The notes: generated from the letters alone by a model not told the origin. A stretch of DNA of 64,000 bases from Haloarchaeobius sp. HME9146 (GCF_025399835.1 NZ_JAODVR010000002.1:1-64000); one strand, 5' to 3'. Positions 16,259 to 25,357 are shown, numbered from the stretch's first letter. Program-made: numbers and translations.

Positions 16259-17950
16259 TCACGCCACGATGGCGACGAGCAGGGCGAGGGCGGTCGTGAG
16301 TGCGAGCGCGGTCAGCGCGGCGTGGATGGACGAGTCGGCGGCCGCGGGGTCACGTCCGATGTGGGCCGCGAGGCTCCGGCCGAGTGCAGCGCGTCCCCGC
16401 GAGGCCGCACCACCGATACCGATTGCGGCGGCGGCGGTCGCGTTCGCGAGGCCCGCAGCGAACGGGTGCAGCACCTGGTCGACATCGACCGGGTGGATGC
16501 GCCCGAGCGGGCGCTTCAGGACGGCGAAGGCGAGGATACCGACCGCGGTGGCGGCCAGGGCCTTAGTGAGTTCGGTGGTCGCGTACGGTGCGAACTTCCC
16601 GGGGTCGCCCGGGTGGGCCGCGAGGAACGCCTCGGGGACCACGCCGAACACCACCGAGGGAATCGCGGCGATTACCAGCGCGACCGACAGCGCCAGCGGC
16701 GCGCGCGACACCGCGATGGGCTCGGGCGACTGCCGGACGAACGCGTAGTAGCCGAACTTCGCGAACGAGAGCGCCGTCCCGACGCTCCCCAGCACGAGGA
16801 CCCACCAGAGCAGTTCTCCCCCGGCGCTCTGGGCGGCCTTCGTCACGAGCCCCTTGCTGACGAACCCGGAGAACCCGGGCACGCCGGTGATGGCGAGTGC
16901 CGCGACGAGGAACGTCACGAACGTCACCGGCATCCGGCGACCCAGGCCACCGAGGTGTTTCAGCGAGGCCCGGCCGGTCCGCACGATGATGACGCCGGCC
17001 ACCATGAACAGCAGGCCCTTGTACAGGACGTGTGCCGTCAGGTGGGCGAACGCGCCGGTGAGACCGGCGGCGGTGCCGATGCCCACGGCGACCACCATGT
17101 ACCCCACCTGCGAGATGATGTGGTACGACAGCAGTCGGCGCATGTCGGTCTGGAGGATGGCCTGGGTGACCCCGTAGAGGACCATCAGCGCACCCAGCCA
17201 GACGACGATGGCGTCGCCGTCGGGCGCGACGCGAGCCAGCACGTACACCGCGACCTTCGTCGTGAACCCGGCGAGCACGACGCTCGCGGCGACGTGGGGG
17301 CGCGGGTAGGTGTCCGGCAGCCAGGCGTGCAGGCCGATGAACCCCAGGTTGACGCCCACGCCGACGATGGCGAGCGTGGTCGGGAGCCCGGCCGCGAGGC
17401 CGCCGCCGATTCCATCCGCGTAGAGGAACGTGCCGGCGTCGAGGTAGTGCAGCGCCACGGCTGCGACGAGCAGCGTTCCACCGAGGAGGTGGTACACCGC
17501 GTACCGGAACGCGGGGCGGACGGCGTCGCCGCCGTGGTGCCAGACGAGGACCGTCGCGGTCACCGCGAGCAGCTCCCAGGCGACCAGCAGGGTCAGCCAG
17601 TCGCCCGCCAGGACCGCGGCCACCCCTGCGCCCATGTAGCACAGCGAGTAGGCGGTCTGGCGCGGGTCCGCGCCGGTCGCGTAGCCGTAGAGCACGTTCA
17701 GTGCGGCGACGAAGCCGAACAGCGCGGCGACGGGCCGGGTGAACGAGTCAACCCGGAACAGCACCTGCTCGAAGCCGAACGGCGCGACTGCGAGGCTGGT
17801 TCCTGCCGGTGCGAGCAGCACCCACGGCACCGTGAGGGCGGTGAGCGCCACGGCGACGGCTGCACCGAGCCGCCGCGGGGCGAGCACCACGACCACGGTC
17901 GCCAGCAGGAACGCGACCCAGGGCGGCACCAGCGTCAGCAGGTCGCTCAT
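16259..17950 (-). CDS. Mrp antiporter subunit, third MrpD/NuoN-like protein
   Basis: The 563-residue, roughly 14-TM protein belongs to the proton-conducting NADH-ubiquinone/Mrp transporter family. Conserved charged and His residues of the channel appear in LLVAWELLAVTATVLVW (Glu), IGLHAWLPDTYPRPH, GFTTKVAVYVL (Lys) and HLTAHVLYKGLLFM. After the core it carries a long C-terminal extension (about residues 420-563) with extra helices. It overlaps the upstream gene by four bases. It is the last of three D-type subunits in the operon, which together with MrpA/C-type parts form the Na+(or K+)/H+ antiporter. Confidence 0.88.
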   Translation of the reverse strand: MSDLLTLVPPWVAFLLATVVVVLAPRRLGAAVAVALTALTVPWVLLAPAGTSLAVAPFGFEQVLFRVDSFTRPVAALFGFVAALNVLYGYATGADPRQTAYSLCYMGAGVAAVLAGDWLTLLVAWELLAVTATVLVWHHGGDAVRPAFRYAVYHLLGGTLLVAAVALHYLDAGTFLYADGIGGGLAAGLPTTLAIVGVGVNLGFIGLHAWLPDTYPRPHVAASVVLAGFTTKVAVYVLARVAPDGDAIVVWLGALMVLYGVTQAILQTDMRRLLSYHIISQVGYMVVAVGIGTAAGLTGAFAHLTAHVLYKGLLFMVAGVIIVRTGRASLKHLGGLGRRMPVTFVTFLVAALAITGVPGFSGFVSKGLVTKAAQSAGGELLWWVLVLGSVGTALSFAKFGYYAFVRQSPEPIAVSRAPLALSVALVIAAIPSVVFGVVPEAFLAAHPGDPGKFAPYATTELTKALAATAVGILAFAVLKRPLGRIHPVDVDQVLHPFAAGLANATAAAAIGIGGAASRGRAALGRSLAAHIGRDPAAADSSIHAALTALALTTALALLVAIVA

Positions 17951-19581
17951 CCGAACACCTCCGTGACGACGGCCTCGGCCAGCTCCCAGAACGGGAGGAG
18001 GGTCGGCGCGATGCCGAGCGCGACGGCGAAGGCGACGGTCACCAGGACGGGCACGAGCAGGGCCGGGATGGTCTCGGTGGTGAGCGTGCGACGCTCCCAC
18101 GTCATCGACTGGGTGTACCCTCCGACGGCGGCGCTGGCACCGACGCCACCGTCGGTCGCGCCACCGTAACTGGCGTCGTCCATCTCGACGGAGCTGAAGC
18201 CGCCGTCAGTGACGTGCCCCGGCGCGAACGGGTGGCGGCTCGCGGCGCCCTTCCCGTCGCGCTCGCCGAAGAACGCGGCGTAGACGATGGGCCAGAAGTA
18301 CAGCAGCTTGAGGACGCCAGCGACGAGGTAGGCAGCGACGAACCAGGGGGTGGTGCTGTCGCCCGCCCCGAGCACGAGGTAGAACTTGCTGACGAAGCCG
18401 GCGACGAACGGGAAGCCGACCAGACCGGCCGCAGCGATGGCGAACGCCGTCATCGTCGCCGGGAGTCGGCGGCCGACGCCCGCGATGTCCGAGACGTACT
18501 TCTCGCCGGTCTCGACGTAGACGACCCCTGCGGCGAAGAACAGGGTTATCTTCATGAACGCGTGGGCGACGACGTGCAGGAACGCCCCGAACACGGCGAC
18601 CGGGGTCGCGATGGCGAGCCCGAGCGCGATGTACGAGAGCTGGCTGATGGTCGAGTACGCCAGCCCGCGCTTGAGGTTGTCCTGCCGGATGCCGACGACG
18701 CCGGCGACGATCATGGTCGCGGCGGCGGCGACCGCCAGCGGGAGCCCCATGCCGAGGTCCCAGGTGGTCTCCGGGCCGAACACGTAGAGCACGGTCCGGC
18801 CGAGGGCGAAGACGCCGCTCTTGACGACGGCGACCGCGTGCAGCAGGCCCGAGACGGGCGTCGGCGCGACCATCGCGGTCGGCAGCCAGCCGTGCAGGGG
18901 TACGATGGCGGTCTTGACGCCGAAGCCGACCACGAGCAGCGCGAACGCGACGCGGGCGAGCGTCGGGTCTGCGCTGGCGAGGCCAGCGATGCCGCCGGCA
19001 TCGAAGGTGACCGTCCCGGTCAGGGCACCGACGATGACGATGCCGGCGAAGACGAGGACGCCGCCACCGAGGGTGTACGCCACGTAGGTCCGGCCTGCAG
19101 CGCGAGCCTCGGCGGACTCCTTGTGGACGACCAGCGGGTAGGTCGCCAGCGTCAGCAGTTCGTAGAACACGAACAGCGTGAACAGGTTCGCGGCGAAGGC
19201 GACGCCCATGGTGGCCGCGATGCTCGCGGCGAAGGCGGCGAAGTATCGCGTCTGGGCGTGTTCGCCGAGCTTGCGGACGTAGCCGATGCTGTAGACGCTC
19301 GTGACGAGCCACAGGACCGACGCCAGCAGGGCGAACAGCAGGCCGGCCGAGTCCGCCCGGAGCACGAACTCGATGCCCGCGACGGACCCGAGGGTCGAGA
19401 CGTACGTCTCGCTCCCGGTGGCCCGCGTCATGGCCCAGACGACCCCCAGGGTTGCCACGGCGGCCAGCAGCGTGCTGGCCTCGCGGAGGTTCGGCCAGGC
19501 CCTCGTGGCGTAGATGCAGACGATGGCCAGCGTGGGCACGGCGACCGCCGCGAGGGGCAGCACCGACGACACGTCGGTCAT
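17947..19581 (-). CDS. Mrp antiporter subunit, second MrpD-like protein
   Basis: The 544-residue integral membrane subunit is of the proton-conducting transporter family. Signature segments are FVFYELLTLATYPLVVHKE (Glu), VPLHGWLPTAMVAPTPVSGLLHAVAVVKSG (His/Lys) and HVVAHAFMKITLFFAAG. A cytoplasmic loop rich in Gly and Ser (near residues 455-505) is inserted before the last helix. The start at 19581 gives the ATGA overlap with the upstream gene; two extra codons upstream are possible. Confidence 0.9.
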   Translation of the reverse strand: MTDVSSVLPLAAVAVPTLAIVCIYATRAWPNLREASTLLAAVATLGVVWAMTRATGSETYVSTLGSVAGIEFVLRADSAGLLFALLASVLWLVTSVYSIGYVRKLGEHAQTRYFAAFAASIAATMGVAFAANLFTLFVFYELLTLATYPLVVHKESAEARAAGRTYVAYTLGGGVLVFAGIVIVGALTGTVTFDAGGIAGLASADPTLARVAFALLVVGFGVKTAIVPLHGWLPTAMVAPTPVSGLLHAVAVVKSGVFALGRTVLYVFGPETTWDLGMGLPLAVAAAATMIVAGVVGIRQDNLKRGLAYSTISQLSYIALGLAIATPVAVFGAFLHVVAHAFMKITLFFAAGVVYVETGEKYVSDIAGVGRRLPATMTAFAIAAAGLVGFPFVAGFVSKFYLVLGAGDSTTPWFVAAYLVAGVLKLLYFWPIVYAAFFGERDGKGAASRHPFAPGHVTDGGFSSVEMDDASYGGATDGGVGASAAVGGYTQSMTWERRTLTTETIPALLVPVLVTVAFAVALGIAPTLLPFWELAEAVVTEVFG

Positions 19582-21083
19582 AGCCATCCCTCCACGACGG
19601 GGGCGACCCAGTCCGCGAACACGGTCGAGCCGAGGCCCAGCACCAGCGTGCCAAGCGCCGCGACCACGACGACCGCGACGGCGCGAGCCTCGAGGTCGGG
19701 CAAGCCGCCGCCCAGTACCGGCAGGGACTGGACTTCGGGCTGGCCGCCGTCGGCGGCCACGGGTGCAGTTCCGGCGTCATCGTCGGCCAGGTACAGCCGC
19801 TCGACGACCCGCCCGGCATACGCCAGCGAGACCAGCGTGCTCACCACGACGACGGCGGCGACGAGCCACTGGGCGGTCTCGACAGCCGCGAGGGTGACGT
19901 ACCACTTCCCGGCGAACCCGGCCATCGGCGGGAGGCCGACGAGTGAGGTGAACGCCAGGGCCACGGCTGCGGCCAGGACGGGCACCTCACGGGCCTTTCC
20001 GGCGAGGTCAGCGATTGTCGGGGCGTCCAGCTCGCGCTCGAACAGACCGGCTGCGACGAACAGCCCGCCCTTGGCGACGGCGTTCCCGACCAGGAGCACC
20101 AGCGCGCCGGTGACGGCGGCGGTGGTCGCCAGCGCGAACCCGACCACAACCAGGCCGAACTGGAGGATGGACGAGTACGACAGCAGCCGGCGGAGGTTCG
20201 TCTGCTTCAGCGTCAGGTACCCGCCCGCGGCGATGCTGACGACGCCAACGGCCAGCAGGCCGGTCTGGACCGCCGGGACCGCGGCGAGGAACGACGCGGT
20301 GTACACGCCGAAGACGATGCGAATCAGGGCGTAGCCCGCCACGGTCGAGCCGAGCGTCGCGAGCAGCGCGGCCACGTCGTGGGCGCTCCCGGTGTAGGCG
20401 TCGGGTTTCCATGCGTGGACCGGGAACAGCGCGAGCTTGACCGCCAGCCCGAGCGTCACGAAGACGAACGACGTGAGCACGAGCGGCGAGTCGTATCCGA
20501 CACCCGCCAGCGCGGGCTGCAGGTCGGCCATCGCGAGCGTTCCAGTCGCGACGTAGGCGTAGCCCACGCCGAGCAGGTAGAACGTCGCGCCGACGGTCCC
20601 GACCAGCAGGTAGTTCAGCGCGGCCAGGGCGGCCGTGCCACCGCGCCGGCTGGCGACCAGCCCGTAGGCTGCGAGCCCCGAAATCTCGAGGAACACGTAC
20701 AGGTTGAACACGTCGGCGGTGACGACGACGCCCGTCAGCCCGGCCACGAGGAGCAACCAGAGGCTGTCGGTCGGGCCCGTCGCATCCTCGCGCACCGTAA
20801 CGTAGAACAGTGCGCCCGCGACCGCGACGAGCACCACGAAGACGCTCGACACCTGGTCGACGAGCAGGCCGATGCCGACCGCGGCGGGTAGGCCACCGAG
20901 GACGTAGGTCTGCGCGCCCGAGGCGGCGACCGAAGCGACGACGGCGACCGCGATGCCAACCTGCGCGAGCAGGATGGCGGCGGTGGCTCGCACAGCGAGC
21001 CGCGGGTACCGGGCCCCGAGCACGAACGGGACGAGCGCCCCGAGCAGGGGCACCGCCACGAGCAGCGGGAGCAGGTGGTTCAT
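19578..21083 (-). CDS. mrpD: Mrp antiporter subunit D
   Basis: The 501-residue, about 14-TM subunit is closest in length to canonical MrpD/MnhD. Landmarks are NLYVFLEISGLAAYGLVASR (Glu), LFPVHAWKPDAYTGSAHDVAALLAT, and GNAVAKGGLFVAAGLFE with the channel Lys. It translocates protons coupled to Na+ extrusion together with the other Mrp subunits in the cytoplasmic membrane. Start 21083 (MNHLLPLL) gives a four-base overlap with mrpC; the longer frame antisense to it is rejected. Confidence 0.9.
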   Translation of the reverse strand: MNHLLPLLVAVPLLGALVPFVLGARYPRLAVRATAAILLAQVGIAVAVVASVAASGAQTYVLGGLPAAVGIGLLVDQVSSVFVVLVAVAGALFYVTVREDATGPTDSLWLLLVAGLTGVVVTADVFNLYVFLEISGLAAYGLVASRRGGTAALAALNYLLVGTVGATFYLLGVGYAYVATGTLAMADLQPALAGVGYDSPLVLTSFVFVTLGLAVKLALFPVHAWKPDAYTGSAHDVAALLATLGSTVAGYALIRIVFGVYTASFLAAVPAVQTGLLAVGVVSIAAGGYLTLKQTNLRRLLSYSSILQFGLVVVGFALATTAAVTGALVLLVGNAVAKGGLFVAAGLFERELDAPTIADLAGKAREVPVLAAAVALAFTSLVGLPPMAGFAGKWYVTLAAVETAQWLVAAVVVVSTLVSLAYAGRVVERLYLADDDAGTAPVAADGGQPEVQSLPVLGGGLPDLEARAVAVVVVAALGTLVLGLGSTVFADWVAPVVEGWL

Positions 21084-21484
21084 GCGCGCACCTCCTGGCT
21101 GTCGCGGGCGTCGCCACTGCGGAGAGTCTCGCGCAGGTCCCGGATCTCGCGCTCGTCGAACGTCCCGTACTCGTCGTACAGCCGGACCACGAGCGAGAGC
21201 GCGACCGCCGTGACGCTCACACCGACGACGATGGCCGTCAGGATGAGGACGTGCGGCAGCGGGTTGACGTACGGGCCCTCGCCGGAGAGGAGCGGGGCGC
21301 TCCCACCGGCGCGGAACGCGCTCGCGATGAAGAACAGGAACACACCCGTCTGGAACAGGTTGAGTCCCACGACCTTCTTCACGAGGTGGTCGTCGTCGAC
21401 GAGGACGAACAGCCCGATGCCGACCAGCAGCGCGTACAGGACGTACGCGCCGCGGGTGACCAGCAAGGTCTCGAATTGGGTCAT
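21080..21484 (-). CDS. mrpC: Mrp antiporter subunit C (NuoK-like)
   Basis: The 134-residue protein has three transmembrane helices in the NuoK/MnhC pattern. KKVVGLNLFQTGVFLFFIAS lies in helix 2 and PHVLILTAIVVGVSVTAVALSL in helix 3, followed by a charged cytoplasmic tail. The N-terminus MTQFETLLVTRG and the ATGA overlap with mrpB fix the start at 21484. Confidence 0.92.
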   Translation of the reverse strand: MTQFETLLVTRGAYVLYALLVGIGLFVLVDDDHLVKKVVGLNLFQTGVFLFFIASAFRAGGSAPLLSGEGPYVNPLPHVLILTAIVVGVSVTAVALSLVVRLYDEYGTFDEREIRDLRETLRSGDARDSQEVRA

Positions 21485-21957
21485 CGGCCGGCACCTCCGC
21501 GGACGCTGTCCGCGAGGTTCACGAACAGGACGACGACGACCGCGCCGACGGTCGCGCCGATGCCCAGCTCGATGGCCTCGGTGGCGTACACCGACGCCTT
21601 CGGGATGGGCAGCACGTCGAACTGCAGGAAGGCCCCGCCCGAAGCGATGCCCGCGAGCGCGACCACGCCGAAGGCGACCGGGCCTGCGGCTGCGAGCGCG
21701 AGGAGCCGACCCGGCGAGAGCCACGCCGCGGTCGCCTGCATGCCGAACGCGAACGCGAGCGTGACCACGACGGCGGCCGCGACGACGCCACCCTGGAACC
21801 CGCCGCCGACGGACTTCGTGCCGTGGAACAGCGTGAACAGGGCGAACGTCAGCACGAACGGCGCGAGGACGCGGACCGTCGTCGTGACGACGGGGCTGTC
21901 CGGCGTCGGCTCGCTGGCAGGGACGAGGGCTTCACCCTTGCGCGGCTCGCCCGTCAT
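21481..21957 (-). CDS. mrpB: Mrp antiporter subunit B
   Basis: The 158-residue protein carries the MnhB domain. After a polar 25-residue N-terminus, helix 1 reads TVRVLAPFVLTFALFTLFHG, followed by the family motif GGGFQGGVV. Further helices end with AIELGIGATVGAVVVVLFVN. It assembles with the DUF4040-type protein encoded just upstream. Four-base overlaps exist on both sides. Confidence 0.92.
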   Translation of the reverse strand: MTGEPRKGEALVPASEPTPDSPVVTTTVRVLAPFVLTFALFTLFHGTKSVGGGFQGGVVAAAVVVTLAFAFGMQATAAWLSPGRLLALAAAGPVAFGVVALAGIASGGAFLQFDVLPIPKASVYATEAIELGIGATVGAVVVVLFVNLADSVRGGAGR

Positions 21958-22556
21958 ACCACCACCTCCCGGCCGAGCACAGCGAGGACGGCCACTGCCG
22001 CGGCGAAGACGACGGCGATCTCGCCGAAGGTGTCGAACCCGCGGTAGACGACGAGGACCGCCGTCACCACGTTGTCGATGCCGCGCTCGGCCGAGTCCGC
22101 GATGTAATACTCGGTGACCGGCCCGAAGCCGGGTGCCTCGGCGTCCCCGACCGCGGGGAGGGCGGGCACCGTGGCGAGCAGGCCGACCGTCACGAGCGCC
22201 GCGATGGCGACCGAGGCCGGGCGGACCCGGCGCGGGCGCGCTTCGGGACCAGTCGAGCGGGCCACCGAGCGGCCGCCGTCGGTCGAGACGCTGCCCTCGG
22301 CAGCAGCGCTACCAGCGGACCGGCGCGACCGGGCCACCACGAGGATGAACAGCGCCGTGGTCACGCCGGCACCGACCGCGGCCTCGGTGAGGGCCACGTC
22401 GGGGGCGCGGAACACGACCCAGACCATGGCGAGCCCGAGGCTGTACGCGCCGAAGGCGACCAGTACGGTCGTGAGCCGGCTCGCGAGCGCGGTCACTACG
22501 GCAGCGACCGCGACGAAGCCGAACAGGCCGGCGAGTACGAGGGTCTCGGGCGTCAT
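21954..22556 (-). CDS. Mrp subunit with DUF4040 and MrpA C-terminal (MbeB-like) domains
   Basis: The 200-residue protein matches the part of MrpA that follows the NuoL-like core. An N-terminal DUF4040 domain with three helices includes VVFRAPDVALTEAAVGAGVTTALFI (conserved Asp and Glu). A charged linker spans residues 80-115, and a C-terminal segment includes NVVTAVLVVYRGFDTFGEIAVV. In archaeal operons this portion is commonly a separate gene, as here. It carries cation-path acidic residues of the complex. Confidence 0.87.
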   Translation of the reverse strand: MTPETLVLAGLFGFVAVAAVVTALASRLTTVLVAFGAYSLGLAMVWVVFRAPDVALTEAAVGAGVTTALFILVVARSRRSAGSAAAEGSVSTDGGRSVARSTGPEARPRRVRPASVAIAALVTVGLLATVPALPAVGDAEAPGFGPVTEYYIADSAERGIDNVVTAVLVVYRGFDTFGEIAVVFAAAVAVLAVLGREVVV

Positions 22557-22894
22557 CGCTCGGTCACCTCAGCGTCGGCCATCGGGTCCTCGGCCGCACG
22601 GGTCCACGGCGTCGCCCCGGCGAGGGCGGCCGCCCGGACGATGGCGTGGGCGGCCGTCGGGCCGGTGACGAGCAGGAACAGCGCGAGCAGGCCGAGTTTC
22701 ACCAGCTCCGCGCCGGGACCGAAGACGACCGCGGCCGCGGCCAGTCCCGAGAGTGCGCCGAGCGTCTCGCTCTTCGAGGCCGCGTGTGCCCGGGCGAACA
22801 CGTCCGGGAGGCGGACGAACCCGACCACCGCGACGAGCGAGAAGAACACGCTCACCGCGACGAGGCCGAGTGCCAGCGCGTCGAGCGGGGTCAC
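22553..22894 (-). CDS. mrpG: Mrp antiporter subunit G
   Basis: The 113-residue protein has three helices with the MnhG/PhaG signature: GFVRLPDVFARAHAASKSETLG after helix 1, then a LLALFLLVTGPTAAHAIVRAA helix. Translation starts at GTG 22894, which overlaps the mrpF stop (GTGA), matching the coupling seen throughout this operon. The longer ATG frame reads through mrpF antisense-like sequence and is rejected. Confidence 0.9.
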   Translation of the reverse strand: MTPLDALALGLVAVSVFFSLVAVVGFVRLPDVFARAHAASKSETLGALSGLAAAAVVFGPGAELVKLGLLALFLLVTGPTAAHAIVRAAALAGATPWTRAAEDPMADAEVTER

Positions 22895-23169
22895 AGCAAC
22901 CCTCCGCGCTCGACCGAGTACCGCGAAAGGCCGAGCGAGAGCAGGAAGTTCAACAGCGCGTACACCAGCGCCACGTCGAGGAAGCCGGGCTCGTCGAGGG
23001 CTGCACCGAGCAGTGCGATGACGACAACCGTGGCCGTCCCGATGACGTTCACCGCGACGACGCGGTCTGCCGTGCTCGGGCCGACGACGACCCGCCACGT
23101 GAGGACGAATGCGAGCACGACCAGTGCGGCCGCGCCCAGTAGCAGGCCGGTGGCGACGAGGTCGGTCAT
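22891..23169 (-). CDS. mrpF: Mrp antiporter subunit F
   Basis: The 92-residue, three-helix subunit has the MnhF motif VVGPSTADRVVAVNVIGT after the first helix and LDVALVYALLNFLLSLGLSRY at the end. It overlaps mrpE and mrpG by four bases each. Confidence 0.92.
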   Translation of the reverse strand: MTDLVATGLLLGAAALVVLAFVLTWRVVVGPSTADRVVAVNVIGTATVVVIALLGAALDEPGFLDVALVYALLNFLLSLGLSRYSVERGGLL

Positions 23170-23738
23170 CCGGCCTTCCCTCCGTCGGTCTGGGCGCGCT
23201 GTTCGGGGTGTGCCGACCCGTCTCCGGTGACGGCCGCGACGGACCGCGCCAGCGACCCTTCGAGTAGCTCTGCCCGCGAGGCCGCAGTCAGCGTGTGGAC
23301 GACGAGCTCGTCACCGTCCACGTCGACCGTCACCGTCCCGGGCGTGAGGGTGATGCTGTTCGCCAGCAGCGCGCGAGCGAATGTCCCGTTGGGTGCCGGA
23401 ATACGGACGACGGCCGGGTCGATCGGTAGCCGCGGGTGCAAGACGACGGCCGCGAGCGAGAGGTTCGCCTGCACGACCGCCCAGAGGAGGCTGGGGAAGA
23501 AAACTGCCGCCCGCACGAAGCTGCCCAGACTGCGGTGCGTCGGCGCGCGCTCGTACGCGATCTGACCGAGGACGAACGCGACGACAGCCGCGCTCACTAC
23601 GCCGGTCGCGAGATCGAACCAGCTCGTGGGGTCTCCGAGCGCCAGGTAGAACGCGAACGAGACGGCCGCGACGCTCCCGTACCGCGCGAAGGCTGCTCGC
23701 GTCGGCTCTCCAGTGACCGTCCGGGGTAGTTCGGTCAC
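23166..23738 (-). CDS. mrpE: Mrp antiporter subunit E, first gene of the operon
   Basis: The 190-residue protein has three or four N-terminal helices and then the soluble MnhE domain containing RIPAPNGTFARALLANSITLTPGTVTV (conserved N-S-I-T-L-TPGT) and VHTLTAAS. It begins with GTG. It is the promoter-proximal gene of the antiporter operon. The AT-rich stretch 23800-23850 carries divergent promoter elements for this operon and the membrane protein at 23874. Confidence 0.9.
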   Translation of the reverse strand: MTELPRTVTGEPTRAAFARYGSVAAVSFAFYLALGDPTSWFDLATGVVSAAVVAFVLGQIAYERAPTHRSLGSFVRAAVFFPSLLWAVVQANLSLAAVVLHPRLPIDPAVVRIPAPNGTFARALLANSITLTPGTVTVDVDGDELVVHTLTAASRAELLEGSLARSVAAVTGDGSAHPEQRAQTDGGKAG

Positions 23739-23840
23739 GGCCGGTCCCTCCTCCGACTGTCGCAGGTGGCTACACGCGGCATGTTTTCACGTTCTGGTAA
23801 TAGACCCGCTACTATTTGACCATATTGGTAAATTGTTGGA

Positions 23841-23850
23841 ATACTTTATA
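23841..23850 (+). promoter_or_regulatory. TATA box for the 133-residue membrane protein
   Basis: ATACTTTATA is centred about 28 nt upstream of the ATG at 23874, the distance expected for a leaderless haloarchaeal transcript. The preceding 40 bases are strongly AT-rich. Confidence 0.6.
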
Positions 23851-23873
23851 CGCATTCGGCGCAAACACTGGGT

Positions 23874-24275
23874 ATGGCGTCCGACCCACGCTCCCAGCCC
23901 GGCAGCGGCGACCGCCACCCGAAAACGTCGGTGACGGGGGTTTCAGCCCCCGGCGAACAGCCGGACGGAGCGGCCGTTCCGGAACTGGCCGAGGGGACCC
24001 CACTCGGGAATCGCTTCTGGCTGTTGCTCGCCGGTATCCTGCTCGTGACCATGCCTGCGTTCACCCTGCTGGTCCTGTTCGCCATCCTCAGCGTGACGCG
24101 AAGCGCCCTGCTCGACGAGCTGACGTTGCTGGAGATCGCGGAGGTGTACCTGGTCGAGTTCGTGATGTTCGCGGTGTTCAGCTACCTGCTGTACCGGTTG
24201 CTCATGTACAGTGTCGAGCGACAGCGGTCTTCCTCCGGAACAATAAGCGATGACGACGAGGGGGAGAGCGAGTAG
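23874..24275 (+). CDS. Small membrane protein with two TM helices, unknown
   Basis: The 133-residue protein has a 45-residue disordered Pro/Gly-rich N-terminus (HPKTSVTGVSAPGEQPDG). One helix (FWLLLAGILLVTMPAFTLLVLFAIL) and another (IAEVYLVEFVMFAVFSYLLYRLLM) follow, then an acidic C-terminal tail (DDDEGESE). It is divergent from the Mrp operon. No family is recognised. The promoter position supports the start. Confidence 0.65.
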   Translation: MASDPRSQPGSGDRHPKTSVTGVSAPGEQPDGAAVPELAEGTPLGNRFWLLLAGILLVTMPAFTLLVLFAILSVTRSALLDELTLLEIAEVYLVEFVMFAVFSYLLYRLLMYSVERQRSSSGTISDDDEGESE

Positions 24276-24331
24276 TCACACCATCCCGTTCCATGAACTA
24301 GAAAGCAGTCGAATTGATGTTGGTAATGTGA

Positions 24332-25357
24332 TTGTATCCGTTCGTGTACGAGTTCAGACCCGACGACGTCGACCGGAAACGAGCTAACCATCAGGCTGTC
24401 AAGCAAGGTGCAGACGATGTCTCCGTGAAGCGAATCGGCAACCTCGGAGAACTCGCGTTCGAGCAGTTCTGCCGGGAGTATCTCCCGGTGGAGATGTGGG
24501 AGTGGAAGAACGAGGACGCGATGCGCTACTGCAATCCAGAAAGCTTCTCTGCGTACGATTTCGAGGTGTTCGGCTACGAGGTCGACGTGAAAACGTCGCG
24601 GGACGTGTCGGCGTTCACGCCGAAGTCGATCGTCGAGAACGACCCCGACGACGACATCGTCGTCATGGTCTGGCATCGGGACGTGGAGGACAGCCTCATC
24701 CTGCTCGGGTGGGAACGCCTCTCGACGCTTCACTCGAAAGTCCAAAGCCAGCAAGCCTACTCCGGCGAAGAACCCGAGAAGCTCACGCATCTGGCGGCCC
24801 GCCCGATGAACGAACTCATCGACCTCGGGCCGAACACGGCGCACATGAACCAGAAACCCGAGAACCCCTTCGGTCCTGGCGACCGGGTGCAGAAGGTCGA
24901 CTCTGACGGGTCCTCGGTCGGGGTGGTCGTCGACGTGCTCCCGCCGGAGAAGAACGAGACCGCGTTCGGGCACCAGATGGACGGAGAAGCGGTCAACGTC
25001 GCCTTCCCGAGCGCGCTCGATGCCGGCCCTGGCGAGTGGCGCGGGATTCACCCCGCGTTGCTCGCCTCGTACTGCGACGACCAGTCCGTGAAATCGTACC
25101 GGTACAACCACACGAACCTCGAAGCAGCCGAGAATCCGCTGGTTCCCGGAGACAGAGTCATCAAGCCCTCACACGACGACCCGGACCCCGCCCTCGTCGT
25201 TGCTCGTGGTGAGGACGGGACTGTCGACGTCGTCTACGAAGGACAGTTCGACGGGAGCGAACCGGAACCCGCGGAACTGGCGGACTACTGCGACTCCGAG
25301 GGAATCAAATCGTACAACTACGCTGTCTCCGACCTCGAATTAGTCGTCGAGTACTGA
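24332..25357 (+). CDS. PD-(D/E)XK nuclease-like protein with two SH3-like repeats
   Basis: Residues 35-120 look like a restriction-endonuclease fold: GNLGELAFEQFCREY (Glu40), YDFEVFGYEVDVKTS with Asp76, Asp85 and Lys87 as the D...(D/E)xK triad, then the core strand IVVMVWHRD. Two repeats follow (about 178-265 and 267-338) sharing NPxxPGDRVxK ... LAxYCDxxxxKSYxY, each predicted as a small SH3/KOW-like beta barrel. The frame opens at TTG 24332 directly after an in-frame TGA; GTG 24344 is the alternative start, so the first residues are uncertain. It has no methylase neighbour. A DNA-binding or cleaving role is an inference from motif only. Confidence 0.6.
   Translation: MYPFVYEFRPDDVDRKRANHQAVKQGADDVSVKRIGNLGELAFEQFCREYLPVEMWEWKNEDAMRYCNPESFSAYDFEVFGYEVDVKTSRDVSAFTPKSIVENDPDDDIVVMVWHRDVEDSLILLGWERLSTLHSKVQSQQAYSGEEPEKLTHLAARPMNELIDLGPNTAHMNQKPENPFGPGDRVQKVDSDGSSVGVVVDVLPPEKNETAFGHQMDGEAVNVAFPSALDAGPGEWRGIHPALLASYCDDQSVKSYRYNHTNLEAAENPLVPGDRVIKPSHDDPDPALVVARGEDGTVDVVYEGQFDGSEPEPAELADYCDSEGIKSYNYAVSDLELVVEY

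Noticed and set aside
16223-20334. Long plus-strand frames opposite the Mrp operon
   Set aside because: They are complementary to membrane-protein genes, and the His/Arg/Glu-rich translations are typical shadows.
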